The translations under genes and the position numbers were made by a program. DNA of 64,000 nt from Agapetus fuscipes (taxonomy: Eukaryota; Arthropoda; Insecta; Trichoptera; Glossosomatidae), in assembly GCA_951799405.1 (NCBI GenBank), contig OX637344.1, positions 15,376,001 to 15,440,000 on the forward strand. Direction: 5' to 3'. Each line of letters opens with the position of its first letter. Position 1 is the first letter of the stretch. Below are positions 21,904-31,839 of the stretch, in pieces. The notes beneath the pieces are model-generated. The model did no database searches. It saw only the letters and a program-made list of their open reading frames with translations, and was not told the origin of the DNA.

Positions 21904-22165
21904 CTGATGCTGGAGTGATGTTTTCCGGGATCTGTTGCCGTGGTCTGTGGGAGCTGGAGTTTCCGGACGTTTCACCCATTTCTGCGATGGGCTTCTTCAG
22001 CATGAAGTATGATGATCTTGATGAGAACTGTGATGAGAACAAGATCATCATCATCATCATACTTCATGCTGAAGAAGCCCATCGCAGAAATGGGCGAAAA
22101 CTCCGGAAGCTCCAGCTCCCACAGACCACGGCAACAGATCCCGGAAAACATCACTCCAGCATCAT
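21904..22165. repeat. Foldback element with hammerhead-like motif (h)
   Basis: Arms of about 110 bp (tgatgctggagtgatg to cagcatgaagtatgatgatc and the reverse) surround a short spacer. At 22,069-22,100 it reads CTGAAGA, A, a GCCCAT/ATGGGC stem and GAAA. The left arm carries the same motif in reverse, ending GAAACGTCC. The tail cagccagccgtgtaagcc is shared with 34,478-34,860. Confidence 0.85.
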
Positions 22166-22257
22166 CAGCCAGCCGTGTAAGCCTACAACTCTTCTTAAAT
22201 CATTAAACTATTAGATTAAACATTCGGTTTTGCAACTTAGATTAAATTAGATTAGAT

Positions 22258-22580
22258 TAGACCGAGAGACCGGTCCGTAGTCTAGTGGCAACGTGTCGGA
22301 CTTGCGAATGGAAGGTCGTGAGCCCTAGCGCTCTCGGGAGCTGGAAAACCCACACTTCAACTGAAGTGTTTGGCGTAAGGCCGGCCCCCTTACCTGTAAA
22401 AGTGAATAGGTTCCACTCCATGCGACTCCTTTGGACGCGGCAAGAAGTAACTCTATACGTGTAGCTAAGTTACGTTGCGTGGAGCACAAAAAGTATTCCA
22501 TTTATATTTTCAACAATGCTCTTTGCCGGGTTGGAAAATACTGTCTTTACCACAGACCGATCATAAAATGTCCATCCAGC
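22258..22580 (+). repeat. SINE B with a SINE A 3' half inserted
   Basis: A B head (gaccggtccgtagtctagtgg) runs to about 22,326. An A 3' half (gcgctctcgggagctgg to agctaagttacgttgcg) covers 22,327-22,484. B resumes at tggagcacaaaaagtatt. Confidence 0.8.
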
Positions 22581-22609
22581 CTTAAATCAATTGGGTGATG
22601 ATGAAGATG

Positions 22610-22723
22610 ATATGATGATGATGATAATGATGACTTGGTATAGCGCCGTTTCGTGAAGATTGTCACTCCAAGGGCACTTTTTGTGTTATCGCGGCGAAGT
22701 AGTGTGTCTTGAGGGTTTTTTTG
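22610..22723 (-). mobile_element. CR1-like LINE 3' end, severed by the gypsy insertion
   Basis: The minus strand reads gtgcccttggagtgacaatc and cgaaacggcgctatacc, the 3' tail type also at 1,596 and 32,120. It continues the LINE at 24,258-25,075 across the LTR element. Confidence 0.65.
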
Positions 22724-22727
22724 AGGT

Positions 22728-22989
22728 TGTGAGGGTTTTTCCTCTGTCCTGCTGATTGACACAATTAATAATGTAACAGCCACTTTAATATGTTTACTTT
22801 TATTCCTTTCACAATGTATACACAATAAACCACAGCACAATAATATTAATTATTCTTAATTACACATGCTTGTGGCTCTCACGCCAGGCAAGCTTCTTCC
22901 CTCTTTTCGCATTCTTTTGTTTTCCTTTTTCCATTCAAATTTAAATACAATGTTCCATTCTCCCAAACAAACAAACTCATCTCGTTACA
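22728..22989 (-). repeat. 3' LTR of the gypsy derivative
   Basis: In element sense it starts TGTAACGAGATGAG and ends AACCCTCACA. It pairs with 23,992-24,253 over its full 262 bp. Confidence 0.92.
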
Positions 22990-23628
22990 ATACACCTCCT
23001 TCCTCTCATAAAAAAAAAAACATTCCCAATTTTTTTTTTTTTTTTTACAATGAGTAAATAATGTATCATAATGCTCAGCCGGCGCCACATATTTTGTTTT
23101 ATTTTAAGGATAAATTTCAAAAATATGAAAATAAAAAAAAACCTGTTTCTGATACATTATTCAGTCATTAATACCTTTTTTAACAATACCAATTATTTTC
23201 ATACTAAAATTAATATATTTTTTTTTTTTAACACAAATTTCATATTCAATATTATAAACAAATATTTGTTTTTTTTTAAATACTTAATTCAAACAATTCA
23301 AATTAATCAAATAACAATATATAATTAACATTCACCAGTTAATTAATCAATTCATTAAAATAACTTTTTTTTTTAAACATGTATCACATCTTTCCCAATA
23401 TTTAAATTTATTTCAAATTTATTTTTCATTAATAAATTTATCAGTCCATCATTTTTTTTTTAAAACTTTACTTTCATATGTAATACTTTGTTTAATTTAT
23501 GTTTCATACCTTCATTCATGCAATGTTTCATAATTAATTCTTTCACTGATCACTTTTATATCAACTTTCACCGTATCATGCATCACCTCAAATTTTTCAT
23601 ACACATGAAAATATGTTTTTTTTTTTTT

Positions 23629-23973
23629 TTAATCTAATTTGATTATGTCCTTGATGTGATATTTATTTATAACATTTGTGTCTATATCTTTTAATACATA
23701 GACTATCTTGCTAACTTTCTTTTCTATTCTGGCTTTGACAAATTTTGGAGCCAACTTTGTACAGAAGTATTTCCCTGCATTTGATTGTATGAAATTTTTA
23801 CGCCATACAATATCCCCTTGATCATAGACACGATTTGATCTACCTTTATTATAATAATTTGCATTTTTATTATATGCATCCCATAAATTTTCTGTTACAA
23901 TTTTGTATAATGTGTTTAATTCCTTCATTTTATCTTTATGCATATCTCTATATTTATCTAATTCTTCTATGCC
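23629..23973 (-). pseudogene. gypsy pol remnant: integrase C-terminus
   Basis: An open frame from just after the primer binding site reads as the integrase C-terminal region. It includes NANYYNKGR, GDIVWRKNF and KLAPKFVKARI, ending IKDIIKLD at a stop at 23,629. The GDIVW and KLAPKF motifs are typical of Ty3/gypsy integrase tails that bind DNA or chromatin. The catalytic core is absent. Confidence 0.85.
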
Positions 23974-23974
23974 C

Positions 23975-23991
23975 CACGTTGGGCGCCAAAA
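23975..23991 (-). other. Primer binding site
   Basis: TGGCGCCCAACGTGGGGC-type sequence one to four bases inside the 5' LTR, where a host tRNA 3' end would prime minus-strand DNA. Confidence 0.8.
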
Positions 23992-24253
23992 TGTGAGGGT
24001 TTTTCCTCTGTCCTGCTGATTGACACAATTAATAATGTAACAGCCACTTTAATATGTTTACTTTTATTCCTTTCACAATGTATACACAATAAACCACAGC
24101 ACAATAATATTAATTATTCTTAATTACACATGCTTGTGGCTCTCACGCCAGGCAAGCTTCTTCCCTCTTTTCGCATTCTTTTGTTTTCCTTTTTCCATTC
24201 AAATTTAAATACAATGTTCCATTCTCCCAAACAAACAAACTCATCTCCTTACA
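23992..24253 (-). repeat. 5' LTR of the gypsy derivative
   Basis: 262 bp, ends in CCCTCACA next to the primer binding site; differs from the other LTR at the ctcatctc(g/c)ttaca base. Confidence 0.92.
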
Positions 24254-24257
24254 AGGT

Positions 24258-25075
24258 TTTCCCTGGATTTTGAAACTCGAACTTCCGGTGGCAGCTGGTT
24301 CCACGAAGAGGGACCCACAACAGCAAACGCACGATTGACAAACACTGTGGTTAATTTCCTGGTTGGCTCGTTTACCAACGTTTTGGAGCCCCTCTCTGCC
24401 GAGCGCAACGTCAGTCCTCTCTCCTGTAAAACCTTCGGTCGCACTAGTTCTTGTTAGTACTCAGGAGCCATTCCTTGTAGAGCGTTGAACACAATAAGGT
24501 TCAGCTTAAAATTAATTCTCTGGGGAATTTTCAGCCAGTGGAGTCCTTGCAGAAGTGGCGTGATGTGGCAGTACCTGTTTTGCCCGAATATCAGGCGTGC
24601 ACCGGCATTCAGTATTGACTGCAGTCTATTCAGCTGATATAGTGGTTGTGCAGCATAGATGGCATTGCAGTAGTCCACCTTGGACACAACAAAGGCATTG
24701 ACATGGGCTTTCATAGTCTCAGGTGGGAGGCAACTCTTGACTTGCTTGAGCTGCCTGAGGCCGTAGAAACCAGCACTGACGGTTTTGCTTATTTGTTTAC
24801 TCAAAGTGAGACTGCTATCTAGCTGGACTCCTAACAACTTGACACATTTTGATGGAAAAATGTCTGTTCCAGAGATGTGCACAGGAGAGTTGTCAATCAT
24901 GTGTTCTCGTTTTTGAATGGCAAGCCACATAAGCTCCGTTTTGCTTGGGTTAAGCATAAGTCTATGGGACAGCATCCATTTGTTCACTTCTTCGATGCAT
25001 CTGTTCAAAGTGAACTTGAGGTCATTCATATCTGAGAATCTACAGTGGGAATAGATTTGACAGTCATCTGACAGT
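24258..25075 (-). mobile_element. CR1-like LINE, reverse transcriptase C-terminal part
   Basis: A 191-codon frame (25,029-24,454) reads INEVNKWMLSHRLMLNPSKT-like thumb sequence, then KLLGVQLDSSL, SKVDYCNAIYAAQ, LQSILNAGARLIFG and HITPLLQGLHWLKI. A shifted frame below it has NRAFAVVGPSSWNQLPPEVR. This is the order of CR1-type LINE ends. One frameshift or stop near 24,450 and 5' truncation near 25,075 make it inactive. Confidence 0.85.
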
Positions 25076-25079
25076 CATC

Positions 25080-25160
25080 TTGCTTGACAATAAACGCAGA
25101 GGGCTATTGAGGTGTGACTCACACAAAACAGCAGACACCGAATAAATCAACCTTTTATTA
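25080..25160 (+). repeat. SINE-like family B 3' end
   Basis: Reads gagggctattgaggtgtgac and acaccgaataaatcaacc. Confidence 0.55.
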
Positions 25161-25219
25161 TTATTATTGGCCTATACTGTACATAAAATAGTTCACTTGT
25201 CTTAAAAGTCACCACTTGT

Positions 25220-25290
25220 GGGATTTCATTTAATATGAATCTTAAATATAATATATCTTTGCCACTTAGATTATGGATTATTATAGATTG
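25220..25290 (+). repeat. LINE UTR end fragment
   Basis: Short match: aatatgaatcttaaatata and gccacttagattatgg. Confidence 0.5.
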
Positions 25291-25689
25291 CCACTCCTGG
25301 CGGCTTTATTGCTCCATCTATTTATTTTTATTTAGATGTTTGGTTTGAATGCACTTCTTTTCAGTTTTGAAATTTGCGTGAAAAACCATTTTCATTTATA
25401 TATTTATTATACACCATTTATTTGTCAAACAATATCAAATGTATACATATTTAAAGCCATTTCAGGAAGCTGCAATTTATTCGCAAACATTGCATTTGTT
25501 TTCCACTTTTGTATTAGCGGCTCATTTAAATTTCGCAACGGCCAATTTATTCATAGAGCTATATTTTATTTTAACCTGTTCACTGCCACGAACGAGATAT
25601 CAGGTGGAAATTTGAACCCTCAACGCCATTTTTGAGATAAACCTAATAAATAGGCTCTCAAAATTTGATGTTGTTTTTGTCCCACTTCA

Positions 25690-25940
25690 ACTATTTTTTT
25701 TGGCGTTAGTCCGGCCTCCTTAACTGTTAAAATAAATAAGTTTCATTCACCACATGCGGCTCTTTCGGGGAAAACGCAATAAAAAGTAACACTAAATGCT
25801 TAGCTTGGTCTCGCCACGCTAAACTGGAGACGAAAAAGTTTTTTATTGTTGATGTAAGGCCCAACACTTGAAAATAAATAGGTTCCACACGCTACAAACC
25901 TTTCGAGGACAACGCGGTAAAGTTTTGCAGGTGCACTGTA
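25690..25940 (+). repeat. Two SINE A 3' tails in direct order
   Basis: ggcgttagtccggcctcc to aaaacgcaataaaaag, then a second tail gtaaggcccaacacttg to gaggacaacgcggtaaag. The two are diverged from each other. Confidence 0.6.
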
Positions 25941-26037
25941 TATGCATCTTAGTTTTATTTTATAACGGACTGGGTGCAAAATTCGAAATGAGATCCACTT
26001 TTTCCACCGTGATAACGTCACAAGTTTATCTAACAAT

Positions 26038-26321
26038 TTTATAAATAATTATAAAAAATTATAAAAAACACAGAGTTTTATTTTCACAAATTGAGTTTTT
26101 ATTTCCACCTCAAGTACTTTCGACTTATTCACGTCATTATCAAGAGGATACTCTTGTATCGTGAGTATCCTCTTGATAATGACGTGAATAAGTCGAAAGT
26201 ACTTGAGGTGGAAATAAAAACTCAATTTGTGAAAATAAAACTCTGTGTTTTTTATAATTTTTTATAATTATTTATAAAAATGAATTTTCACTGTGTGAAT
26301 ACACAAACTTTAAAAAGTCTA
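26038..26321. repeat. Foldback element with 117-bp arms and 12-bp target duplication (a)
   Basis: Left arm 26,037-26,153 and right arm 26,163-26,279 appear perfectly complementary around a 9-nt loop. A 3' tail (gaattttcactgtgtgaata) follows. TTATCTAACAAT flanks the element at 26,026-26,037 and 26,322-26,333. Near the loop (26,172-26,198) a GAC/GTC stem precedes GAAA. The tail and duplication length match the element at 35,216-35,466. Confidence 0.92.
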
Positions 26322-26489
26322 TTATCTAACAATGATTCTTAGCAACCAATAACCAAATAATATTTTCTTTTTCTTCTAACACCCCAACCGTGTGACGTCA
26401 CTTTTTAATTTTCTGTGGAATTGTCCACAATATTTTGCCTGGCAAGCTGCCTTCATGCGAAAGCAGAAGCTTGTGTGCATGCATTGGCA

Positions 26490-26610
26490 TCTGTTGAACC
26501 AGGGTCGAAGTTATAGTCAAATGGGTGAGTCGTGATTTGAACCAACGTTATTCTGTTCCAAATACGCTAGTCAGAAATAGTGACTTGACTTCCTCGGCCA
26601 TAACAATGAA
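26490..26610 (-). repeat. SINE-like family C, minus copy
   Basis: gttgaaccagggtcgaagtt, gaaccaacgttattctgttc and the acttcctcggccataac head. Confidence 0.65.
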
Positions 26611-26639
26611 ACATATCTTTGCAATTTAAATATTTAAGT

Positions 26640-27330
26640 GTGTATTTCTGTATGAAAAAGATTATGACTCTTGAGGAAACGAAAAAAGTATGTAAGGACA
26701 GAAAGAAATGGTGGTTGATCTGTAATGTTGGCGGCTAGGGTTCATTAAATTGGAATTTGTTTAGGGTTAGTTTTGATGTCCATAGATATTATTATTTATT
26801 GATTTAGAAATGTAATTTGTCTTGTATGTTCCTTGACTTATAGGTTGGTACGAGGCTGACCACCCATGCTGTAAAAATGGTTCACTTTGCCAATGTCACC
26901 CCTGTCTCAGGGAAGAACGGCAAGAGTTACATTCCATTTGAGATTTGGTTTTTATTTAGTAGGTTCACATGCGGCATGTGTAAGCGTGAACTTGTACGTA
27001 TCTGGTTGAGAAAATGCATGTAATGTGAATCTCCAATGTAACATATCGCACGTTTAATAATAAAGAGCAATAACTCAAAAAACAAGAATGTTGGGAAATC
27101 ACGTTTAAAGTTCAGACAACCAGTACAACTTGTATGGGATGAAAAAGGCGGCCGATGTTTTATCTCGGTCATATTCGTCCAAATTGAACGGCTGTCGCAT
27201 TCTACATATTCTTCTCGCATTGTTCTTGCGTTTTATTACAAAATCTCGATTTTCCCAATTTTCGAGTTATTTCTCTTTATTATTAAGCGTGCGATATCTT
27301 TGCAACTTAGATTGGATTAGAACGTGTGAT
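26640..27330 (+). mobile_element. LINE 3' end (RT tail and UTR) split by a MITE
   Basis: The RT tail (atgaaaaagattatgactc to ggtggttgatctgtaatg) and UTR run to taacatatc at 27,047. The UTR resumes with atatctttgcaacttagatt at 27,295. Confidence 0.8.
27046..27294. mobile_element. TA-flanked MITE, family M4
   Basis: 249 bp with ends TCGCACGTTTAATAATAAAG and, in reverse, TCGCACGCTTAATAATAAAG; the inverted repeat extends to about 30 bp. Removing it plus one TA (or ATAT) restores the UTR sequence aacatatctttgcaac seen in other copies, so the insertion boundary is exact. Confidence 0.9.
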
Positions 27331-27549
27331 AGATAGTCCATTTTTTCGCGGTAATGAAATAGTTTAACGCGTCAGTCCTATACACAAAAAGTAATTAACT
27401 ACCGGTATGGAAATCATGCAGAATTAAACAGTATATTTGTATGTGAATGAAACGAATGTGATTTACTCGTATTTTGTTATATGGATGAACACAAAAACTA
27501 CCCGTGGCTTAAATTTAGTCGACTGCCACATTTAATGGAAAAACATGTC

Positions 27550-28400
27550 TATAAAAAGCGATGTTTTTTGTACGAATCGTTTTTATCGGAGATGTCAATT
27601 TCGTATTGACAAAACAAATGTCTTTTTTTTTTATAGATTTGTAGCTCTTTCTATTAAACCTAAAAAATAAGTTTTTTGTATTTTTATGGGTTGTTATAAT
27701 CTTTTAATTAAAAATTTTGATATCATGTATACGGCACTTTATACTGTCTTTTTTTAAAGTTTATATTTGTTTTTTATTAGAAATTTATTTTTGTACAATA
27801 TTTTGGTAATTTTTGTCAACCCTTTTTATTCTAAGAAAATCACAACAGTTTGTGTTTTCATATGGCAACTCATAGACGCAGATTAGCAAAAGTGTTGCCA
27901 CAATTAATTTTGGTAATCGTATATCAAGCAACTACCACACTGAAAATAAAAGAAAAAAAAATTACGTTGGAGCCGTTTTTGAGAAAATCTCATTTGAAAA
28001 TTTCGGCTCTTTGGAAGCCATTTTAAATTGTTTAAACAGTGAAAAATTTTGCACTGCAAAATTAAGTGATAAATTTTTTGTTTCTTGTGGACCTTAAACA
28101 ATATTTAGCGTTTTTGTGAGTTTTTAATGTTTTTGAAAAAAAAATTGAGATCGTATAATCCTTTATGTACACTTTTTTCAAATTATTTTAATTTTTTTAT
28201 AGAAATTTTTGTTGCGCGTAATATTGTGCAACATTATATTTTTGTTAACCCTTCCGTTTCCGAGGAAATCACTTTTTTTTATATATCGAAACCTATAGAC
28301 ACAGATTAGCACAGAGTGTTTCAAGAGATTTTATTTGCAACAATTTAAGCAACGACCACACTGAAATTTAAAAGAAAATCCTTAGAAAAGTGCTAAAACG
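27550..28400. repeat. Diverged tandem duplication of about 430 bp
   Basis: About 27,820-27,970 and 28,240-28,385 share tagacgcagattagca/tagacacagattagca, gcaactaccacactgaaa/gcaacgaccacactgaaa and nearby blocks in the same order. AT-rich, no coding sense. Confidence 0.55.
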
Positions 28401-28439
28401 ATAGCTAAGTTTCACAAAATACACACTAGAAGAAGTACA

Positions 28440-28985
28440 TTGGTCGCTGGTATAGTCAAGAGCACTCGAATTTGCTTTTTGTAAACATCGCAAGTTCAAA
28501 CCGTGCCTGCACCGTGTTCTATTGACGATAACTTTGAGCCTGGTTCAACATGTGTCATCAACTAAAATACACATATAGTGTAACTTCTTGCCGCGTTATC
28601 CCCGAGGGGGTCGCATGTGGCGAGTTGAACCTATTTATTTTTACAGGTAAGGGGACCGGCCTTACGCCAACCACTTCAGATGAAGTGGGGGTTTCCCAGC
28701 TCTCGAGAGGGCTGGTACTCATTTCATGTGAAGGCTGAGTAAACCTTGCCGGTATTTTTATTTTGGGGTTTGAAATAAACACCGAAACGGGAAATCATTT
28801 CTGACACCCTTGTCTCGGCGGGATTCGAACCCGAGCTCACGGCATGGAATGCAAGCACTCTACCAACTGAGCTATCGACCGGACAATATATATACCGGAC
28901 GATATAAAATAATTAATTATTAATTGATAATATTTCTTGCCAGGCAAAATGGGTTGGTGAATTTAATTCCGCTTCACAAATCTAT
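28440..28985 (+). repeat. SINE-like family C copy carrying a SINE A
   Basis: The C head and body (gtcaagagcactcg, gagcctggttcaacatgtgt) and the C end (aattgataatatttcttgcc, ggttggtgaattta) surround a reverse A at 28,569-28,884. Confidence 0.7.
28569..28884 (-). repeat. SINE-like family A, reference minus copy
   Basis: Full length, about 315 bp. In element sense: a tRNA-like head (ggtcgatagctcagttggta; B box ggttcgaatcc), cgtttcggtgtttatttc, caaggtttactcagcctt, a CT-rich inverted block (cccacttc...gaagtggtt), ggcgtaaggccggtcccc, gttcaactcgccacatgcg and the end cactatatgtg. Confidence 0.88.
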
Positions 28986-28989
28986 CAAA

Positions 28990-29465
28990 AATCAAGCAAT
29001 CATTTAAAAATGGAAACAAGAAATAAATTCATGAAAGCTTTTATTTGGAGCATTTTACTGTATGGTAGCGAAACCTGGACCATCCAAAAATACAAGAAAG
29101 ACCGCCTGGAGGCATTCGAGATGTGGACATGGAGGAAAATGTCCAAGACATCAAGACATCAAGGTCGAAAAGAAGTCCAACGAAAAGGTGTTGCGGGAAG
29201 TAGAAGAAAGAAGAGAGCTGATAAATCATATTTTAAAGAGGAAAGCCAAGCTAATAGGGCACTCAATCAGACATAGCACCTTTTTTAGCAACATCTTTGA
29301 AGGCAAAATCTTAGGACAACGCACAAGAGGTCGCCCAAGAACTTCATACTTCAAGGATTTGAAGCGGCTCATGGATGTCTCCTCCTATTCGCATCTCAAG
29401 AAGATGGCAGCAGTCAGAGACAGATGGCAGATACAACAAGGCACTGCCATTAGAAGACGATGATG
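28990..29465 (+). mobile_element. LINE RT C-terminal fragment, frameshifted
   Basis: Encodes FIWSILLYGSETWTIQKYKK, then in another frame EVEERRELINHILKRKAK, RHSTFFSNIFEGKI and RTRGRPRTSYFKDLKRLMD. At least two frame changes. It stops about 25 bp short of the Dpr exon at 29,489. Confidence 0.8.
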
Positions 29466-29488
29466 AAATCTATTTTAAAAAATCTCAC

Positions 29489-29590
29489 CTCTGAATGGAG
29501 AAAATGTATGGCCTGGTATCTCTCATCTGATGTATACGTTGTCAAACCGACTGTCAGCAGGTGCCGATCTTTTCTTCTTATCCACGAGAC
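29489..29590 (-). CDS. dpr13: dpr13-like exon B: centre of Ig1
   Basis: This exon is 102 bp, 34 codons, phase 0 at both ends. The acceptor is tttgttacag and the donor GTGAGA. It encodes VSWIRRKDRHLLTVGLTT followed by YTSDERYQAIHFLHSE, holding the core Ig1 tryptophan and the C' to E strands that form the DIP-binding face in Dpr proteins. Introns of about 15 kb (5') and 9.9 kb (3') isolate it. A degenerate LINE fragment ends about 25 bp past its donor, and a solo LTR starts about 60 bp upstream of its acceptor. Confidence 0.95.
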
Positions 29591-29648
29591 CTGTAACAAA
29601 CAAAATTGCCATGCTTAGTGAATATCTGTTAACTTCATATATTATTAT

Positions 29649-30056
29649 TGTTATGCAAATATGCAATATAAATAATTAGATAGGTATACATAGGTATTAG
29701 TTATAGCTGATAGGAATTCTTTATAATATTGGTGGGTAGGATAAATTATTGTTGAGTACATAAATAAGTCACTAGATTGTCATGTGTTTCGAGAAGCTTC
29801 TGGCAAAATTCACCTCTAGAAGCTTCTATCTCTGGGGTATATAAGGTGCGAAAAGATTTCAGGAGGAGAGTTCTCTTGCGACCTTACACCTGTGAAGACT
29901 AACAGCATAAGTGAACACAAAACATTTATGAAATAAATAAATGTAAATTGCTAAATAAATGTAAAAGTGTAAAAATAAATTTAACTGTGAAATAAATATC
30001 CTAAAAGAAGACCAATTTTTTTATTTGGAGATTTGTAGAACCTAAAAATCATAACA
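29649..30056 (+). mobile_element. Solo LTR, family L
   Basis: 408 bp, TGTTATG to CATAACA, with near-duplicate flanks TTAT/TTAC. It has a TATA-like gtatataagg at about 29,838 and the aataaatatcc to gaagacca block. It is about 60 bp upstream of dpr13-like exon B. Confidence 0.82.
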
Positions 30057-30221
30057 TTACGTTACTGTTAGATCAATTTGTTAGGTAGATTTTGTTTATG
30101 GGTAGTAGGCTGTTAAATTCCTGTTTCCCTTGGTCATTTATTAGTCAAGCTTGTCTTTTTCATAAAGCTTGTATGAAAAATGTTATGACTGGATGAAATG
30201 AAATAAGTATTTCTGTAATCT

Positions 30222-30470
30222 AAATTTAAGCTGCAAAGATATATTAACATTCAAAGCTCATATCAAATGAATGCCCTCAAACAAACACGTGTAAGTTTAC
30301 GCTTACAAATGCTGAATGTGTACTTACAAATAAAACCCATACCTCAAATAAACATAAACCCTGCAACTTTCGCGGACCTTTCCTGAAACAGGGGGCCATT
30401 GACAAAGTGAACCATTATTTACAGTATGGGTGGTCAGCCTCATACCAATCTATAAGCCAAGGAATAAAAG
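30222..30470 (-). repeat. LINE 3'-UTR repeat, minus copy
   Basis: Reads taagctgcaaagatatatt to accaatctataagccaagg. Confidence 0.75.
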
Positions 30471-30474
30471 GAAT

Positions 30475-30870
30475 GTAAGGACCGAAAACAATGGCGTATG
30501 ATCTTTAATATTGGCGACTGGGGCTAAGGCTTTTAAGTTCTCATTTTTTTAAGTTTTTTTAATTGTTTCATTTTCCTTAGAGATTGTTTTGTATCGTTAA
30601 TTATTAATGTAACTGGTTATTTTTGCTCTTTGACTTATAGGTTGGTATGAATTTGGCCAGCCCTACTGTACAAAATGGTTCAATTTAACATTGTCACCCC
30701 TCAGGGAAGGTCAGCAAGAGTCGCTGGGCTTATGTTCCATTGAGATTGGGTTTTAACCTTGTAAGTCCACAGGGAGACATGTATAAGCGCGAATTTATAC
30801 ATACTGCTTGTGGCAATGCATGCAATTTGAATCATTAATGTAATATATCTTTGCAACTTACATGGCTCAA
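30475..30870 (+). repeat. LINE 3' end, plus copy facing the previous one
   Basis: Short RT tail (aatgtaaggaccgaaaacaa) plus UTR to atctttgcaacttacatgg. With 30,222-30,470 it makes a large imperfect inverted repeat. Confidence 0.75.
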
Positions 30871-31153
30871 CCGCCACCTAACATGAATTTTTCAGACAAA
30901 CAAAACGATGATCTATGGATTAGCTATGGACCAAATGTGTTTGAAATAACACTGTTAAAATTGAATCTACGGGTTACAATTATTTGAGAATGGCAACAAT
31001 TATTTTCCTGTTTCTAGAGTCCAATCTCGGTCAATCAAAAAATTAAAAAGTAAAAAAAAAATCAGACAGAAAATGTATAGAAAACAAAACAACGCCTCTA
31101 GGGAGTGTTTAAGTTTCCATTTTTTTCTCTTTTACTAGTCAGTTCGCTGCCTT

Positions 31154-31391
31154 AATTCTTGTTTATCGTATACGCCATTGAGAAAATTTTACATGAGCAA
31201 TGTTTGCATGTGTACTGGACCGATGTGTCTTATGAAAACAAGAAATTTATTTAAAAAATATTTAAAAAAACTCTCACATTGTCGAGTTTTACGGTTTTCC
31301 TTAGCTCAGATTGTGCAGAATTTGATTCATAAGACAACTGCATGAAGAAGTCATATTTGACAAGATTGGCATATACGATAAACAAGAACTG
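31154..31391. mobile_element. MITE family D, reverse copy
   Basis: Ends attcttgtttatcgtatacg and cgataaacaagaact; body is the reverse of 18,221-18,457. Confidence 0.7.
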
Positions 31392-31399
31392 GGGGAGCG

Positions 31400-31835
31400 A
31401 GTTGAGTATTCACTAGTAGGTACGTAATTTGTAATACTTGGTAGAGTGAAGCGTAAATGATTTGCTAAATAAATTCTCAAATCAAATCGCCACAAAAAGC
31501 TCCTCGCACAAAGCTCTTCCTCAATCAATTTTCGCACGTATTTCAGTTGAATTTCCTCGGCACTGTGCGGTTGTGCTGGGTGCTTTTAGGGTCGTCCCTT
31601 GCAGGGCAGTAAAATCTGGGTCCGCCCGAGTATCCGGCCTGGCTTTACGGCCGGCCATTTGTATTCCTTACACAGCCGTTTATAGGCCGTAACCGTTCTG
31701 TCTTTGTAAATAAAATAATGTAGTTATTTTGTGAATAATTTTTGAGGAATACCTTTTATGTTATAGCTTGGAATTTTGCTGTGAATACAAAATGCCTATT
31801 CAGTTGTAAAATGATTAAAAGGATACAATACATAT
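31400..31835. other. Unassigned stretch, locally GC-richer
   Basis: At 31,560-31,690 GC content is raised with a 76-codon plus frame of no recognised family; it may be the degenerate upstream part of the CR1-like fragment that follows. Confidence 0.35.
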
Positions 31836-31839
31836 CAGG

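Larger units (their letters stand above)
22728..24253 (-). mobile_element. Ty3/gypsy-type retrotransposon, internally deleted
   Basis: Two 262-bp LTRs (22,728-22,989 and 23,992-24,253), TG...CA, differ at one visible position. A perfect 4-bp duplication AGGT flanks the whole (22,724-22,727; 24,254-24,257). A primer binding site (TGGCGCCCAACGTGGGGC in element sense) follows the 5' LTR. Only the end of pol is left, so gag, protease and most of pol are lost. Low LTR divergence means a recent insertion, presumably made with proteins from a full-length relative. Confidence 0.92.

Noticed and set aside
21915..22214. Similar protein frames on both strands (MMFSGICCRGLWEL...)
   Set aside because: The foldback's arms are complementary, so the same frame appears on both strands; no gene is implied.
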